From positions 1-53,007 of the forward strand of contig JAQRMW010000147.1 in the NCBI GenBank assembly GCA_028599075.1: a stretch of DNA of 53,007 bases, given 5' to 3'. A model generated the notes under the pieces. The model did no database searches, was not told the DNA's origin, and worked only from the letters and a program-made list of their open reading frames with translations. Position 1 is the stretch's first letter, and every line of letters begins with the position of its first letter. The DNA is from Urechidicola sp. (lineage in GTDB: Bacteria > Bacteroidota > Bacteroidia > Flavobacteriales > Flavobacteriaceae). Shown here piece by piece: positions 9,092 through 18,043 of this stretch. The position numbers and the translations under genes were made by a program.

Positions 9092-9718
9092 ATGTTTCTT
9101 GAAAATACGGTAAATCATACAGAACAATTTGGGTGGATTGAAGTTATTTGTGGCTCGATGTTTTCTGGCAAAACCGAAGAACTTATAAGACGCCTCAAAC
9201 GTGCTCAATTTGCAAAGCAAAAAGTAGAAATCTTTAAACCTGCAGTAGATGTTAGGTACGACGAAGAAAAGGTTGTGTCACATGATTCTAATGAAATTCG
9301 TTCTACACCAGTACCTGCATCAGCAAATATTAGATTGTTGGCAGATGATGTAGAAGTAGTTGGTATTGATGAAGCGCAATTTTTTGATGATGAAATCGTA
9401 GCTGTTTGCAACGATTTAGCGAACAGAGGGGTTCGCGTAATTGTAGCTGGATTAGACATGGATTTTAAAGGAAACCCATTTGGGCCGATGCCTGCACTTA
9501 TGGCAACTGCCGAATATGTTACTAAGGTGCATGCTGTATGTACGCATACCGGAAATCTTGCACATTATAGCCATCGTAAAACTGCAAACGAAGATTTAGT
9601 AATGCTGGGTGAAACTCAAGAATACGAACCATTAAGTAGGGCTGCATATTACAAAGCCATGTTAAAAACAGAGGTTGCTAAAATGGATGTTGTTGAAGAA
9701 GAAATAAAAGATGAATAG
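9092..9718 (+). CDS. tdk: Thymidine kinase (type II)
   Basis: A 208-residue cytosolic thymidine kinase that salvages thymidine to dTMP with ATP. The P-loop GSMFSGKT is at 21-28, and the catalytic region VGIDEAQFF holds D93 and E94. In the lasso domain the usual four zinc cysteines are reduced to one, C150 in [15 protein letters not shown], so this enzyme probably lacks structural zinc, as seen in other Bacteroidota. It overlaps alr by 8 bases, so the two are translated from one message. The 5-prime end is supported by the promoter at 9027. Confidence 0.92.
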   Translation: MFLENTVNHTEQFGWIEVICGSMFSGKTEELIRRLKRAQFAKQKVEIFKPAVDVRYDEEKVVSHDSNEIRSTPVPASANIRLLADDVEVVGIDEAQFFDDEIVAVCNDLANRGVRVIVAGLDMDFKGNPFGPMPALMATAEYVTKVHAVCTHTGNLAHYSHRKTANEDLVMLGETQEYEPLSRAAYYKAMLKTEVAKMDVVEEEIKDE

Positions 9719-10811
9719 TCATATTACTTCTTTAAAAATCAATCTAGAATCTGTTGATTTTAATCTAAATTATTTCAAAGCCAAACTTCAAAAAAGCACC
9801 AAATTACTTGTTGTAGTTAAAGCGTTTGGATATGGTAGTGATGCCATTATCATTGCTAAGCACTTACAAAACAAGGTTGACTATTTTGCTGTTGCTTATA
9901 CTCAAGAAGGAGTTGCTCTACGAACTGCCGGAATCAAAACTCCAATTTTAGTTTTACACCCTCAAGTAGAAAATTTAGAGTTATTGGTTACACATCAGCT
10001 AGAACCAAACTTATATAGTCATCGAATTTTAGATGCTTTTATAGCACTTGCTAAAAGCAAAAATTTAATCGACTACCCTATCCATTTAAAGTTTAATACT
10101 GGTTTAAACCGATTGGGGTTTTTAAGCAGCGAACTTCCTAAAATTACATCAAAATTAAAATCGAATACTTCTGTAATAGTCAATTCTATCTTTTCTCATT
10201 TAGCTGCATCAGAAGATAAAAATGAATCAGATTACTCACTTCAACAAATAGATGCCTTTAAAAAAATTGCGACTGATTTTGAAAATCATTTTGGTTTTAG
10301 ACCTACACTACATATGTGTAATACTTCGGGAATTTTAAATTACCCTCAAGCACACTTTGATATGGTACGTTTGGGAATTGGGTTGTATGGTTTTGCCAAT
10401 GAGAAAGAGAAAACTGATGCCTTAAAAAATGTAATTTCATTACACAGTTGTATTTCTCAAATTCATGCAATCAATATTGGCGACAGTGTTGGTTATAATC
10501 GAGGTTGTATTGCTAATAAGCAAATGAAAATTGCTACCATACCAATTGGTCATGCTGATGGAATTAGTCGTAGCTTAGGAAATGGAAATGGTTTTGTTCA
10601 CATCAACAATCAAAAAACTTTTATTGTTGGTAATGTTTGTATGGATATGATTATGGTTGATGTTACTGACATCAAATGTAACGAAGGTGATGAAGTTATT
10701 ATTTTTGATAATCAAGAAACAGTTGAAAGGTTGGCAAAAAATTCAGACACTATTTCTTATGAATTGTTAACGGCAATTTCGCAACGGATTAAGCGAAACG
10801 TTACCTCTTAA
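9711..10811 (+). CDS. alr: Alanine racemase
   Basis: A 366-residue PLP enzyme that makes D-alanine for peptidoglycan. The PLP lysine is K37 in [11 protein letters not shown], where Phe replaces the usual Asn of VKANAYG. The opposite-face catalytic tyrosine is Y262 in SVGYNRG, and [10 protein letters not shown] (about 218-227) is the conserved dimer and active-site segment. It begins inside the last codons of tdk (8-base overlap). mscL follows after 67 bases. No second alr or MurF fusion is seen here. Confidence 0.93.
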   Translation: MNSHITSLKINLESVDFNLNYFKAKLQKSTKLLVVVKAFGYGSDAIIIAKHLQNKVDYFAVAYTQEGVALRTAGIKTPILVLHPQVENLELLVTHQLEPNLYSHRILDAFIALAKSKNLIDYPIHLKFNTGLNRLGFLSSELPKITSKLKSNTSVIVNSIFSHLAASEDKNESDYSLQQIDAFKKIATDFENHFGFRPTLHMCNTSGILNYPQAHFDMVRLGIGLYGFANEKEKTDALKNVISLHSCISQIHAINIGDSVGYNRGCIANKQMKIATIPIGHADGISRSLGNGNGFVHINNQKTFIVGNVCMDMIMVDVTDIKCNEGDEVIIFDNQETVERLAKNSDTISYELLTAISQRIKRNVTS

Positions 10812-10878
10812 AATTAAACTTTTCTAAATAGTTCCTTTTTAGTATTTTAGTGTCCAACTTAAAATCAAATTTATTATT

Positions 10879-11280
10879 ATGGGAATGCTAAAAGAATTTA
10901 AAGATTTTGCAATGAAGGGAAACCTTGTTGATATTGCAGTAGGTTTTGTAATGGGTGCTGCATTTAAAAGTGTGGTAACTTCATTTACTGGCGGAATCGT
11001 TTCGCCACTAATTGGGCTATTATTCGATTCAGATTTCAAAGACATGAAATATATTGTGAGAGAAGGGTTGGCTAATGCCGAAGGAAAAGTTACTGGAGAA
11101 GTAGCAGTTCTTTGGGGCGACTTCTTAACCAATGTCATTGACTTTGTTATTGTTGCTTTTGTAATGTTTATGGTTGTAAAAGCGGTGAACAGAATGAAAA
11201 AACCAGAAGCACCAGCCGCTCCATCTGGACCAAGCGATAATGATTTATTAAAAGAAATTAGAGACGCTTTAAAAAAATAA
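10879..11280 (+). CDS. mscL: Large-conductance mechanosensitive channel
   Basis: A 133-residue inner-membrane channel that opens on hypo-osmotic shock. The N-terminal amphipathic helix and first membrane segment (GNLVDIAVGFVMGAAF) carry the conserved pore residues, and the second membrane segment is NVIDFVIVAFVMFMVV. A charged C-terminal helix (NDLLKEIRDALKK) follows a Pro/Ala linker. Length is normal for the family. A strong terminator lies just after the stop and reaches into the convergent MOSC gene. Confidence 0.95.
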   Translation: MGMLKEFKDFAMKGNLVDIAVGFVMGAAFKSVVTSFTGGIVSPLIGLLFDSDFKDMKYIVREGLANAEGKVTGEVAVLWGDFLTNVIDFVIVAFVMFMVVKAVNRMKKPEAPAAPSGPSDNDLLKEIRDALKK

Positions 11281-11282
11281 AA

Positions 11283-11825
11283 CTACTTTTTAGTTTCATA
11301 CACCTCAGCAATTGTTGAGGTGTTTTTTTGTTTTTGAATAAGCTCTAGCTCATCTCCAACTTTTACAAAACCTGTTTTCAATACTTTAAAATAGATGCCA
11401 CTAAATGTGGTATTCCAAAACTGCTTGACTATTTTTTGTGTATCAAATTTAATCCCTAGTTTAGAACAAGGCTGCCTAGGTTTGGTAACTTCTAATATAC
11501 ACTCGCCAATTTTATAGGTGCTCCCAACAGTGATTTCTTCTTCATTTAAATCATCAAAAGTGAGATTTTCGCCAAACATTCCAAATTCAAAAACTAAGTC
11601 TGGATACAAGTTTTTAAAATAATCGTAATGTTTATAAGAGTAACCATATACCGCTTGGTCAATTCCCCCATGATGCATTCTGTCAACTACCGCATCATTT
11701 ACTACATCTTCTTTTCCTAAAAAAATAGGCGTATTTGTAGGGTGTTTATAAATACCGGTTTCTACTGTTTTGTTCTTCCAAGTTGCAGTTTTACGTTTGC
11801 CAATATTTGTTGATAGTAGTTTCAT
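11283..11825 (-). CDS. MOSC domain protein (YiiM-like)
   Basis: A 180-residue MOSC-domain protein related to YiiM and the C-terminal domain of molybdenum cofactor sulfurase. The invariant cysteine lies in KPRQPCSKLG, and MFGENLTF and VDRMHHGGIDQAV are conserved blocks of the family. YiiM-type proteins reduce N-hydroxylated compounds with molybdenum cofactor; that activity is inferred from family only, as no moa/mob genes are nearby. Its start overlaps the stop of the GH3 gene by 4 bases (ATGA), which makes it the last gene of the M23-GH3-MOSC unit. Confidence 0.85.
   Translation of the reverse strand: MKLLSTNIGKRKTATWKNKTVETGIYKHPTNTPIFLGKEDVVNDAVVDRMHHGGIDQAVYGYSYKHYDYFKNLYPDLVFEFGMFGENLTFDDLNEEEITVGSTYKIGECILEVTKPRQPCSKLGIKFDTQKIVKQFWNTTFSGIYFKVLKTGFVKVGDELELIQKQKNTSTIAEVYETKK
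11300..11329 (+). terminator. Intrinsic terminator of mscL, inside the MOSC coding end
   Basis: ACACCTCA (11300-11307) pairs with TGAGGTGT (11316-11323), with an 8-base loop and seven T on the plus strand. It sits 20 bases after the mscL stop. The same bases encode the last residues of the convergent MOSC protein, so one stretch serves both as terminator and as coding sequence. Confidence 0.75.
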
Positions 11826-13309
11826 AATTTAAAATCATTGAGTATATCCGCAATCTTTCTATCGTTTGATAATCTCGGAATTTTATTTTGTCCGCCTAAT
11901 TTACCTTGCGATTTCATATATCCTTTAAAGCCTCCTTTTTTAACAATAGTAATTTTAAGTGGCTGTAATATTTTTCCAGAAATCAAATCAAAATAATACG
12001 AATTTTGTTGCTGTAAACTTTTATCTATTTCTTGTGCAAAGGTCTCTAAATCTTTTGGTGTTTCTTGAAATTCTACAAACCATTCGTGATACGGCAACTC
12101 ATTTTCTATCGATACTTTTGGGGCCACTGTAAACTCTGTTACACTCGCCTTAAAATTCTTAGTTGCTGCTTCCATTGCACGCTCTACCTCTTTTCCAATT
12201 ACATGCTCACCAAAGGCTGATATAAAATGTTTGATGCGTCCTGTAACTAAAATTCGGTGTGGTTTAAGCGAAATAAATTCGATCGTATCTCCAATATTAT
12301 ACCCCCAAAGACCTGCATTGGTATTAAGGATAATAACATAGTTTACACCCAGCTTAACATCGCCAATACTAAGACGTGTTGGGTTGTCATCATAGAATTC
12401 ATCTGCAGGTATAAACTCATAAAAGATACCCGCTTTTAAATTAAGTAACATCCCTATTTCATCAGTATCCTGATAGGCAATAAATCCTTCTGATGCTGGA
12501 TATAGCTCAATCGAATCTACGCTTCTTCCAATTAATTCTTCAAACTTTTTACGATAAGGTTCATAGTTAACTCCACCATAAACAAAGAGGTTGAAATTTG
12601 GAAATACCTCTCCTATTTTTTTTCCTGTGCGCTCTACTATTCGTTCAAAATACATTTGCACCCACGATGGAATTCCGCCAATCAATCTCATGTCTTCATC
12701 GATGGTTTCGTCTATGACTTTTTCTACTTTAAATTCCCAATCATCGATACAATTGGTATCATAACTCGGCAATCTGTTTTTTTGTAAATACTTTGGAACA
12801 AAGTGTGCAGAGATTCCTGAAAGCCTCCCGATTTTAATTCCATTTTTTTCTTCCAAAGCTGGACTTCCTTGTAAAAAAATCATTTTGCCCTTTACAAAAT
12901 CTGCATTCTTTTTTCGGTTGATATACATCAACAAGGCATTTCGTGCAGCTCTTATATGCTCGGGCATAGATTCTTTGGTAAGCGGAATATATTTAGTGCC
13001 CGATGTAGTGCCCGATGTTTTACCAAAATATATAGGTTTCCCTTTCCATAAAACATTTGGTTCTCCAGCTACAACTCTATCCGCATAATTTTTTAAACCC
13101 TCATAATCTCGAATGGGAACTTGCTTTTTAAAATCTTTATAAGACTTAATTTTATCAAAATGATGGTCCTTCCCAAAAGCTGTGTTCTTCGCTTCAGAAA
13201 TTAATTTTTTAAATACCTTTTCTTGAATTTCCTCTGGATTAGAAGCCCATTTTTGAATGCGCTTTGCGATACGATATGCATACGGTTTGGCGAGAATCGA
13301 CTTAATCAT
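11822..13309 (-). CDS. GH3 family acyl-adenylate-forming protein
   Basis: A 495-residue member of the GH3 family, best known from plants, where GH3 enzymes join amino acids to auxin or jasmonate by an adenylate step. The ATP-binding loop TSGTTSGTKYIPL (98-110) and the downstream motif YPASEGFIAYQD are clear. Bacteroidota often carry one such gene; its substrates are unknown. It starts 2 bases after the M23 peptidase stop and overlaps the MOSC start by 4 bases, so the three genes form one operon. Confidence 0.88.
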   Translation of the reverse strand: MIKSILAKPYAYRIAKRIQKWASNPEEIQEKVFKKLISEAKNTAFGKDHHFDKIKSYKDFKKQVPIRDYEGLKNYADRVVAGEPNVLWKGKPIYFGKTSGTTSGTKYIPLTKESMPEHIRAARNALLMYINRKKNADFVKGKMIFLQGSPALEEKNGIKIGRLSGISAHFVPKYLQKNRLPSYDTNCIDDWEFKVEKVIDETIDEDMRLIGGIPSWVQMYFERIVERTGKKIGEVFPNFNLFVYGGVNYEPYRKKFEELIGRSVDSIELYPASEGFIAYQDTDEIGMLLNLKAGIFYEFIPADEFYDDNPTRLSIGDVKLGVNYVIILNTNAGLWGYNIGDTIEFISLKPHRILVTGRIKHFISAFGEHVIGKEVERAMEAATKNFKASVTEFTVAPKVSIENELPYHEWFVEFQETPKDLETFAQEIDKSLQQQNSYYFDLISGKILQPLKITIVKKGGFKGYMKSQGKLGGQNKIPRLSNDRKIADILNDFKL

Positions 13310-13311
13310 AA

Positions 13312-14178
13312 TTATTTAAAATCAATAAAATTAATAGGATTAACAGGATAACCATCACTCCACAATTCGAAATGTAAATGAGGTCCTGTAGTTAATTCTC
13401 CGGTTGAACCAGAGCTCGCTATGACTTCGCCAGATTTTACCAAATCACCTTGCTGTTTTAACAAAGAACCATTGTGTTTGTAAATAGAAATAAAACTTTT
13501 AGCATGCTCTAAAATAATTACATGTCCAGTAGCTGCAGTCCATTCTGCAAAAATCACGGTGCCTTCTGCAACTGCTTTTACGGGTGTTCCTGTCTTTACT
13601 GCAACATCAACTGCAAAGTGTTTTTGATTGATATCATAATCTGCAGTAATAGTCCCAGAAATTGGTGAGAAAAAAACAATCCCAACATCTTTTTTAGCTT
13701 CTTCAAAAAAACTATAACGATCTACCCTATCAACTTCTAATCTAAAAAGAGAATCGTTTGCTGTGGCATCTACTTGCAAAAATTCTTCTGAATTGATTGT
13801 TTCAATAACGGAATCGCTATCAAATTCAAAACTAGAAACATCTCCTAATAAAGCATCTTTAATATTGTTGATGTAAATATTATTCACTTCTAATTCTTGT
13901 TCTAAAGAATCTATTTTAATTGCTAAATCTGTTGCTTTTTTTTCTAATCCAACTATTTCATAACCTGGTATATATTCTTTTAACGGAGAAAATGCGATAA
14001 GCAAAATCGTAAAAACAATTAGTAAAACAGAAAGCAATCCGCTAAAAATAAATACGTTTAGGCGACTTAATTTAAAGGTTACTTTTTCTTCAAAAGTATC
14101 TTCATTAATCACCACCATACGGTATTTATGGAGGAGTTTCTTCTTGAGTTTCTTTTTGTCTTTTTTGTTTTTTGCCAT
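13312..14178 (-). CDS. M23 family peptidoglycan metalloendopeptidase, membrane-anchored
   Basis: A 288-residue protein with a basic cytoplasmic start, one membrane segment (about 42-63), a coiled-coil stretch (72-110) and a C-terminal M23/LytM domain. The zinc site looks complete: H187 and D191 (HFAVD), then H267 and H269 (GPHLHFEL). It should cut peptide cross-bridges in the periplasm, or act in cell-wall remodelling tied to division or shape. It is the first gene of the operon with GH3 and MOSC. A TATATTTG promoter element lies 15-22 bases upstream. Confidence 0.9.
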   Translation of the reverse strand: MAKNKKDKKKLKKKLLHKYRMVVINEDTFEEKVTFKLSRLNVFIFSGLLSVLLIVFTILLIAFSPLKEYIPGYEIVGLEKKATDLAIKIDSLEQELEVNNIYINNIKDALLGDVSSFEFDSDSVIETINSEEFLQVDATANDSLFRLEVDRVDRYSFFEEAKKDVGIVFFSPISGTITADYDINQKHFAVDVAVKTGTPVKAVAEGTVIFAEWTAATGHVIILEHAKSFISIYKHNGSLLKQQGDLVKSGEVIASSGSTGELTTGPHLHFELWSDGYPVNPINFIDFK

Positions 14179-14192
14179 CTTTTGCTAGTAAG

Positions 14193-14200
14193 CAAATATA
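14193..14200 (-). promoter_or_regulatory. Bacteroidota -7 element TATATTTG for the M23-GH3-MOSC operon
   Basis: The minus strand reads TATATTTG, an exact TAnnTTTG match whose near edge is 15 bases upstream of the M23 start codon. This implies a very short leader. No well-spaced TTG is seen further upstream. Confidence 0.45.
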
Positions 14201-14310
14201 CAACGGTTTTTTATTTGATACATTACAATTTGGCTTATGGATTTGTTAAAAAATCTTAATTTAAAAATCCGATACAACTTTGATTTTTTATCGATTCCAA
14301 TAAATTAAAG

Positions 14311-14889
14311 TTATTTATAAAAATTCATTTCATCTAGATACTGCCAAACGTTTTGAGGTACTAATGGGCGTATGTTTTTTTGTGCAGCAATTCCTTTTCG
14401 GATAGATGTAGAAGTCAATTCAACAATTGGAGCATCAATTTGATGAATATGATTATGTGATAACAATTCTGGTTTTGCAGTTTCATTTGCAACTCTTGGA
14501 TACACATATATTTGGTGGTTCTCTAAAATTGTTTCATAGTTTTTCCACTTATGAAAACTCTTTAAATTATCCTCTCCCATAATCAAAGAAAACTGATGCT
14601 GTGGAAATTTTTCACCAATATGTATCAATGTGTTTACTGTGTAAGATGGTTGTGGCAAATCAAATTCAATGTTCGAGACTTCTAAGTTTGGATACTCTTC
14701 TACCGCAATATTTACCATTTGCAACCGATGATGATCTGCCAATAAAGTATTCTTTTTTTTATGCGGATTGTGTGGTGTAACCACAAACCAAACTTTGTCT
14801 AAATCAGAATTTTCTGCCATGTGATTTGCAATAATCAAATGCCCCACATGGATTGGGTTAAAGCTTCCGAAAAACAAACCGATGTTCAT
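14311..14889 (-). CDS. nadD: Nicotinate-nucleotide adenylyltransferase
   Basis: A 192-residue enzyme that adenylates nicotinate mononucleotide in NAD synthesis. The nucleotidyltransferase signature GSFNPIHVGH is at the N-terminus, and the C-terminal SxTxIR-type motif appears as LTSTSIRKGI. Length is normal. It is the third gene of a minus-strand yicC-gmk-nadD run, with a 3-base gap from gmk. No clear terminator follows before the M23 gene. Confidence 0.94.
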   Translation of the reverse strand: MNIGLFFGSFNPIHVGHLIIANHMAENSDLDKVWFVVTPHNPHKKKNTLLADHHRLQMVNIAVEEYPNLEVSNIEFDLPQPSYTVNTLIHIGEKFPQHQFSLIMGEDNLKSFHKWKNYETILENHQIYVYPRVANETAKPELLSHNHIHQIDAPIVELTSTSIRKGIAAQKNIRPLVPQNVWQYLDEMNFYK

Positions 14890-14892
14890 AGC

Positions 14893-15462
14893 TTAACTAT
14901 TTACAAACTCTTTTACCAAATTATAGGCTTCTTTTTGAGCCGATTCTAAGTTTTCATTCACAACAACTTTATCGAATAAAGGTGAGGTTGCCAATTCTGC
15001 CGATGCCTTTGCAACACGCATATTTATTTTATCTTCACTCTCTGTCTGACGTTTTTTAAGTCTGATTTTTAATTCGTCAATACTAGGTGGTTTTACAAAT
15101 ATTGCCAATGTTTCTTCTGGAAATTTTCGTTTAATTCTCAAACCTCCCGAAACATCAATATCAAAAATAACATGCTTCCCCAAAGCCCAAATTCGTTCTA
15201 CTTCGGTTTTAAGTGTTCCGTAAAAATTATCACGATACACTTCTTCCCATTCTAAAAATTCATCAGCTTTAATTTTATTCTTAAAATCTTGTGTCGACAA
15301 AAAATAGTAGTCCTTTTCGTCAACCTCTTCACCTCTTTTTTCTCTTGATGCAGCTGAGATTGAAAATTCTAAATTTAACTCTGCATGAGTCAACAAATGT
15401 CTAACAATAGTTGTTTTACCTGAACCAGAAGGTGCCGAAAATACAATCAGTTTCCCTTTCAT
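14893..15462 (-). CDS. gmk: Guanylate kinase
   Basis: A 189-residue kinase converting GMP to GDP. The P-loop FSAPSGSGKTT is at about 8-18, and the GMP-binding stretch SAASREKRGEEVDEKDYYF with following FLEWEEVYRDNFYGT is intact. It sits between yicC and nadD with 3-base gaps on each side, which marks a single operon in a gene order common in Flavobacteriia. Confidence 0.96.
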   Translation of the reverse strand: MKGKLIVFSAPSGSGKTTIVRHLLTHAELNLEFSISAASREKRGEEVDEKDYYFLSTQDFKNKIKADEFLEWEEVYRDNFYGTLKTEVERIWALGKHVIFDIDVSGGLRIKRKFPEETLAIFVKPPSIDELKIRLKKRQTESEDKINMRVAKASAELATSPLFDKVVVNENLESAQKEAYNLVKEFVNS

Positions 15463-15465
15463 AAT

Positions 15466-16323
15466 TTAAAGCACGTTTAAGTTTTGTTCTTTTATTTTTT
15501 CTAACTCATCCTTCATTTGAACTACCAGCTTTTGCATTGCTGCAAAATTTGCTTTAGACCCAATAGTGTTAATTTCCCTCCCTATTTCTTGAGTGATAAA
15601 CCCTAATTTTTTTCCGTTAGATGTTTCAGAATTTAGTTCTTGTAAAAAATATGTTAGGTGATTTTGAAGCCTTACTTTTTCTTCGGTGATGTCTAATTTT
15701 TCTAAATAAAACATCAACTCCTGCTCAAATCTATTCTCGTCTACTCTTGCTTCTAATTCTGCTACCGATTTTCTCAAACGCTCTCTTACATGCATAATTC
15801 GGTCTGGGTCAATTGCTACAACATTTTTTAATCTATCTTCAATAATTGCCAATCGTTTTATAAAATCTTCTTTTAAAACAACACCTTCATCACTACGGTA
15901 TTTGCTTATTTTTTTAAGGGTTTCTTCTATTGCGTTATTGATAGAAATCCATTCATTTTCGTCTAACTTTTCGCGACTCGTTTGCATCGTTTCTGGTAAA
16001 CCAATTGCCATTTTCAACAACTCTGTATCAGAAGCATCAGAAACTTCTTTTAATTGACTCATATAAGATTTTAGTGCACTTGCATTAATTTCTGATGATA
16101 AATTTTGACCTATAGATTCTACATAAATAGAAAAATCTACCTTACCCCTTACCAATACTTTGGCAATTTTTTTGCGAACCTCAAGTTCTTTTTCTTTATA
16201 GTAAGAAGGTGTGCGAACGTTTAAATCTAAGTTTTTACTATTGAGAGATTTGATTTCAATAGTTACTTTTTTTGTTGGCAATTGCAATTCTGTTTTGCCA
16301 TAGCCTGTCATCGATTGTATCAT
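15466..16323 (-). CDS. yicC: YicC/YloC family endoribonuclease-like protein
   Basis: A 285-residue member of the YicC family. It opens with the signature IQSMTGYG and has the conserved C-terminal block GKKLGFITQEIGREINTIGSK, followed by a helical end (VVQMKDELEKIKEQ). E. coli YicC has been reported to be an RNase involved in small-RNA turnover; function here is inferred. It heads the operon with gmk and nadD. A TATCTTTG element 21-28 bases upstream supports the ATG at 16323 over the internal Met at residue 5. Confidence 0.9.
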   Translation of the reverse strand: MIQSMTGYGKTELQLPTKKVTIEIKSLNSKNLDLNVRTPSYYKEKELEVRKKIAKVLVRGKVDFSIYVESIGQNLSSEINASALKSYMSQLKEVSDASDTELLKMAIGLPETMQTSREKLDENEWISINNAIEETLKKISKYRSDEGVVLKEDFIKRLAIIEDRLKNVVAIDPDRIMHVRERLRKSVAELEARVDENRFEQELMFYLEKLDITEEKVRLQNHLTYFLQELNSETSNGKKLGFITQEIGREINTIGSKANFAAMQKLVVQMKDELEKIKEQNLNVL

Positions 16324-16343
16324 CAGTAAAAAATAAAATTAGG

Positions 16344-16351
16344 CAAAGATA
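16344..16351 (-). promoter_or_regulatory. Bacteroidota -7 element TATCTTTG for yicC-gmk-nadD
   Basis: The minus strand reads TATCTTTG, an exact TAnnTTTG match just upstream of yicC, giving a leader of about 14 bases. Confidence 0.45.
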
Positions 16352-16399
16352 CATTTTTCTATTTGGTTCTTTGATTGATTTCACCAACCGATTTAGAAT

Positions 16400-17308
16400 T
16401 TACTTTTTACGTATTCTGATACTACCCTTAGGCGGTTTACTAACTAAATACACTCCAATAAAAATAAAAACAACTGCGGTTATTTTAATTATATCTAACG
16501 AATCACTTTTTAGAATAAGTGCAAAAACTGTTGCAACTACTGGCTGTAAATAAACAAAAGCACTAACTGTAGTTGGCTTTAATTTTGTTAAGGCAAAAAG
16601 GTTTAATATATAAGTTAAAAAAGTTGTCCCGATTACCACAAATAAAATGCTATTCCAAATGTTAGGTGGCATTGTAGCCCACTTTACTTCTAGAAAATCT
16701 TGAAATCCGAAAGGGAGTACGATTAAAAATCCGAAGAGATAAATCCATTTTACAAAAACCAATGGATTGTATTTATTAATTAATTTCTTAACTGTAATTA
16801 GATAGAGCGAATAAAAAATGGCATTAAAAAAAACAAAGATATTTCCGGTAACTATATCTGGTGCATTTACAGCAGAATCATGTCCGTATACAATTAAAAC
16901 TACGGCTCCTAATAGGCCAATAATAACTCCAACAATTCGATGGCGGATTAATTTTTCTTTTAAAAATATTACAGAAATAACAAAAACTATAATAGGAACC
17001 ATCACCGTTATTACCGAAGCATTGATAGGGGTTGTAAGGTTAAGTCCTTTAAAAAAAGTGAGCATATTTAACCCTGCACCAAACAATCCCGCTAAGAAAA
17101 TATACTTAAAATCTTTTAGGTCTATTTTTTCTTTTTTTACAAAGAATCCTGCAATCCAAAAAAGCAATAGCGCTCCTGCAACTCGTAACAAAATAAATCC
17201 GTTTGGTTTTACAAAATTGGGCATTACATCTTTGGCTATGGTATAATTCATTCCATAAATAATGGTGGAGATGAATGCTGCAAATAAGGCTACTTTTCTG
17301 TTATTCAT
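16400..17308 (-). CDS. EamA/DMT-family transporter
   Basis: A 302-residue inner-membrane protein with ten hydrophobic segments arranged as two EamA repeats, each of about 140 residues. The second repeat opens near NIFVFFNAIFYSLYLITV and ends with a basic tail (KPPKGSIRIRKK). Members export amino acids or other metabolites; the substrate is not predictable. The ATG at 17308 is chosen because MNNRKVALFAAFISTIIYG gives a normal first membrane segment. A longer frame would add 32 residues and run into the divergent upp gene. Confidence 0.85.
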   Translation of the reverse strand: MNNRKVALFAAFISTIIYGMNYTIAKDVMPNFVKPNGFILLRVAGALLLFWIAGFFVKKEKIDLKDFKYIFLAGLFGAGLNMLTFFKGLNLTTPINASVITVMVPIIVFVISVIFLKEKLIRHRIVGVIIGLLGAVVLIVYGHDSAVNAPDIVTGNIFVFFNAIFYSLYLITVKKLINKYNPLVFVKWIYLFGFLIVLPFGFQDFLEVKWATMPPNIWNSILFVVIGTTFLTYILNLFALTKLKPTTVSAFVYLQPVVATVFALILKSDSLDIIKITAVVFIFIGVYLVSKPPKGSIRIRKK

Positions 17309-17367
17309 AATTTTTAATTCGAGTGCAAAGATGAGACTATTTCTAATTATAATCTGAAATAATACTA

Positions 17368-17375
17368 TATCTTTG
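17368..17375 (+). promoter_or_regulatory. Bacteroidota -7 element TATCTTTG for upp
   Basis: TATCTTTG matches TAnnTTTG exactly and lies 18-25 bases before the upp ATG, leaving a leader of about 12 bases. Confidence 0.45.
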
Positions 17376-17392
17376 TTTAAATTATTGCAACT

Positions 17393-18043
17393 ATGACAAT
17401 CCACAACTTTAGCAACGACTTATCTATTCTTAACAACTTTATTTCAGAAATTAGAGATGTAAACATTCAAAAGGATATGATGCGCTTTAGAAGAAATATA
17501 GAACGTATTGGAGAAATTTTGAGTTATGAGCTGAGCAAGACTCTAAATTATACTGATAAAGATGTTCAGACTCCATTGGGAATTAAAACCATGAATTTAC
17601 CAACAAATGAAATTGTCTTGTGTTCTATTTTACGAGCTGGTTTACCATTGCATAATGGAATCATGAATTATTTAGATGGTACAGAGAGTGCATTTATTTC
17701 TGCCTATAGAAAACATATTGACGAGACAAATTTTGAAATTAAAGTTGAATATTTTGCTTCTCCTGCCTTAGAAAATAAAACCTTGATTTTAGCTGATCCT
17801 ATGCTGGCAACAGGGCAATCTTTAGTCGCAACTTATGAAGCTATTCTTAAAAATGGTACTCCAAAAGAAACACATATTGTAGCTGTCATTGGTGCGCAAG
17901 AAGGAGTCGATTTTATTCAAAATCACTTTCCAGAAAATACACATCTTTGGATTGCAACCATAGATAACACCCTTAACAGTAAAGGTTATATTGTCCCTGG
18001 ATTGGGTGATGCAGGTGATTTATGTTTTGGACCAAAACTATAA
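17393..18043 (+). CDS. upp: Uracil phosphoribosyltransferase
   Basis: A 216-residue salvage enzyme making UMP from uracil and PRPP. The PRPP loop is LILADPMLATGQS and the C-terminal uracil-binding region ends in GYIVPGLGDAGDLCFG, as in characterised Upp proteins. One small variation is Gln for the second Gly of ATGGS. Its last 6 bases overlap the end of the convergent DUF6427 gene. Confidence 0.94.
   Translation: MTIHNFSNDLSILNNFISEIRDVNIQKDMMRFRRNIERIGEILSYELSKTLNYTDKDVQTPLGIKTMNLPTNEIVLCSILRAGLPLHNGIMNYLDGTESAFISAYRKHIDETNFEIKVEYFASPALENKTLILADPMLATGQSLVATYEAILKNGTPKETHIVAVIGAQEGVDFIQNHFPENTHLWIATIDNTLNSKGYIVPGLGDAGDLCFGPKL

Noticed and set aside
17309..17404. Longer N-terminus for the EamA transporter
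   Set aside because: It would overlap the divergent upp start and put 32 polar residues before the first membrane segment.
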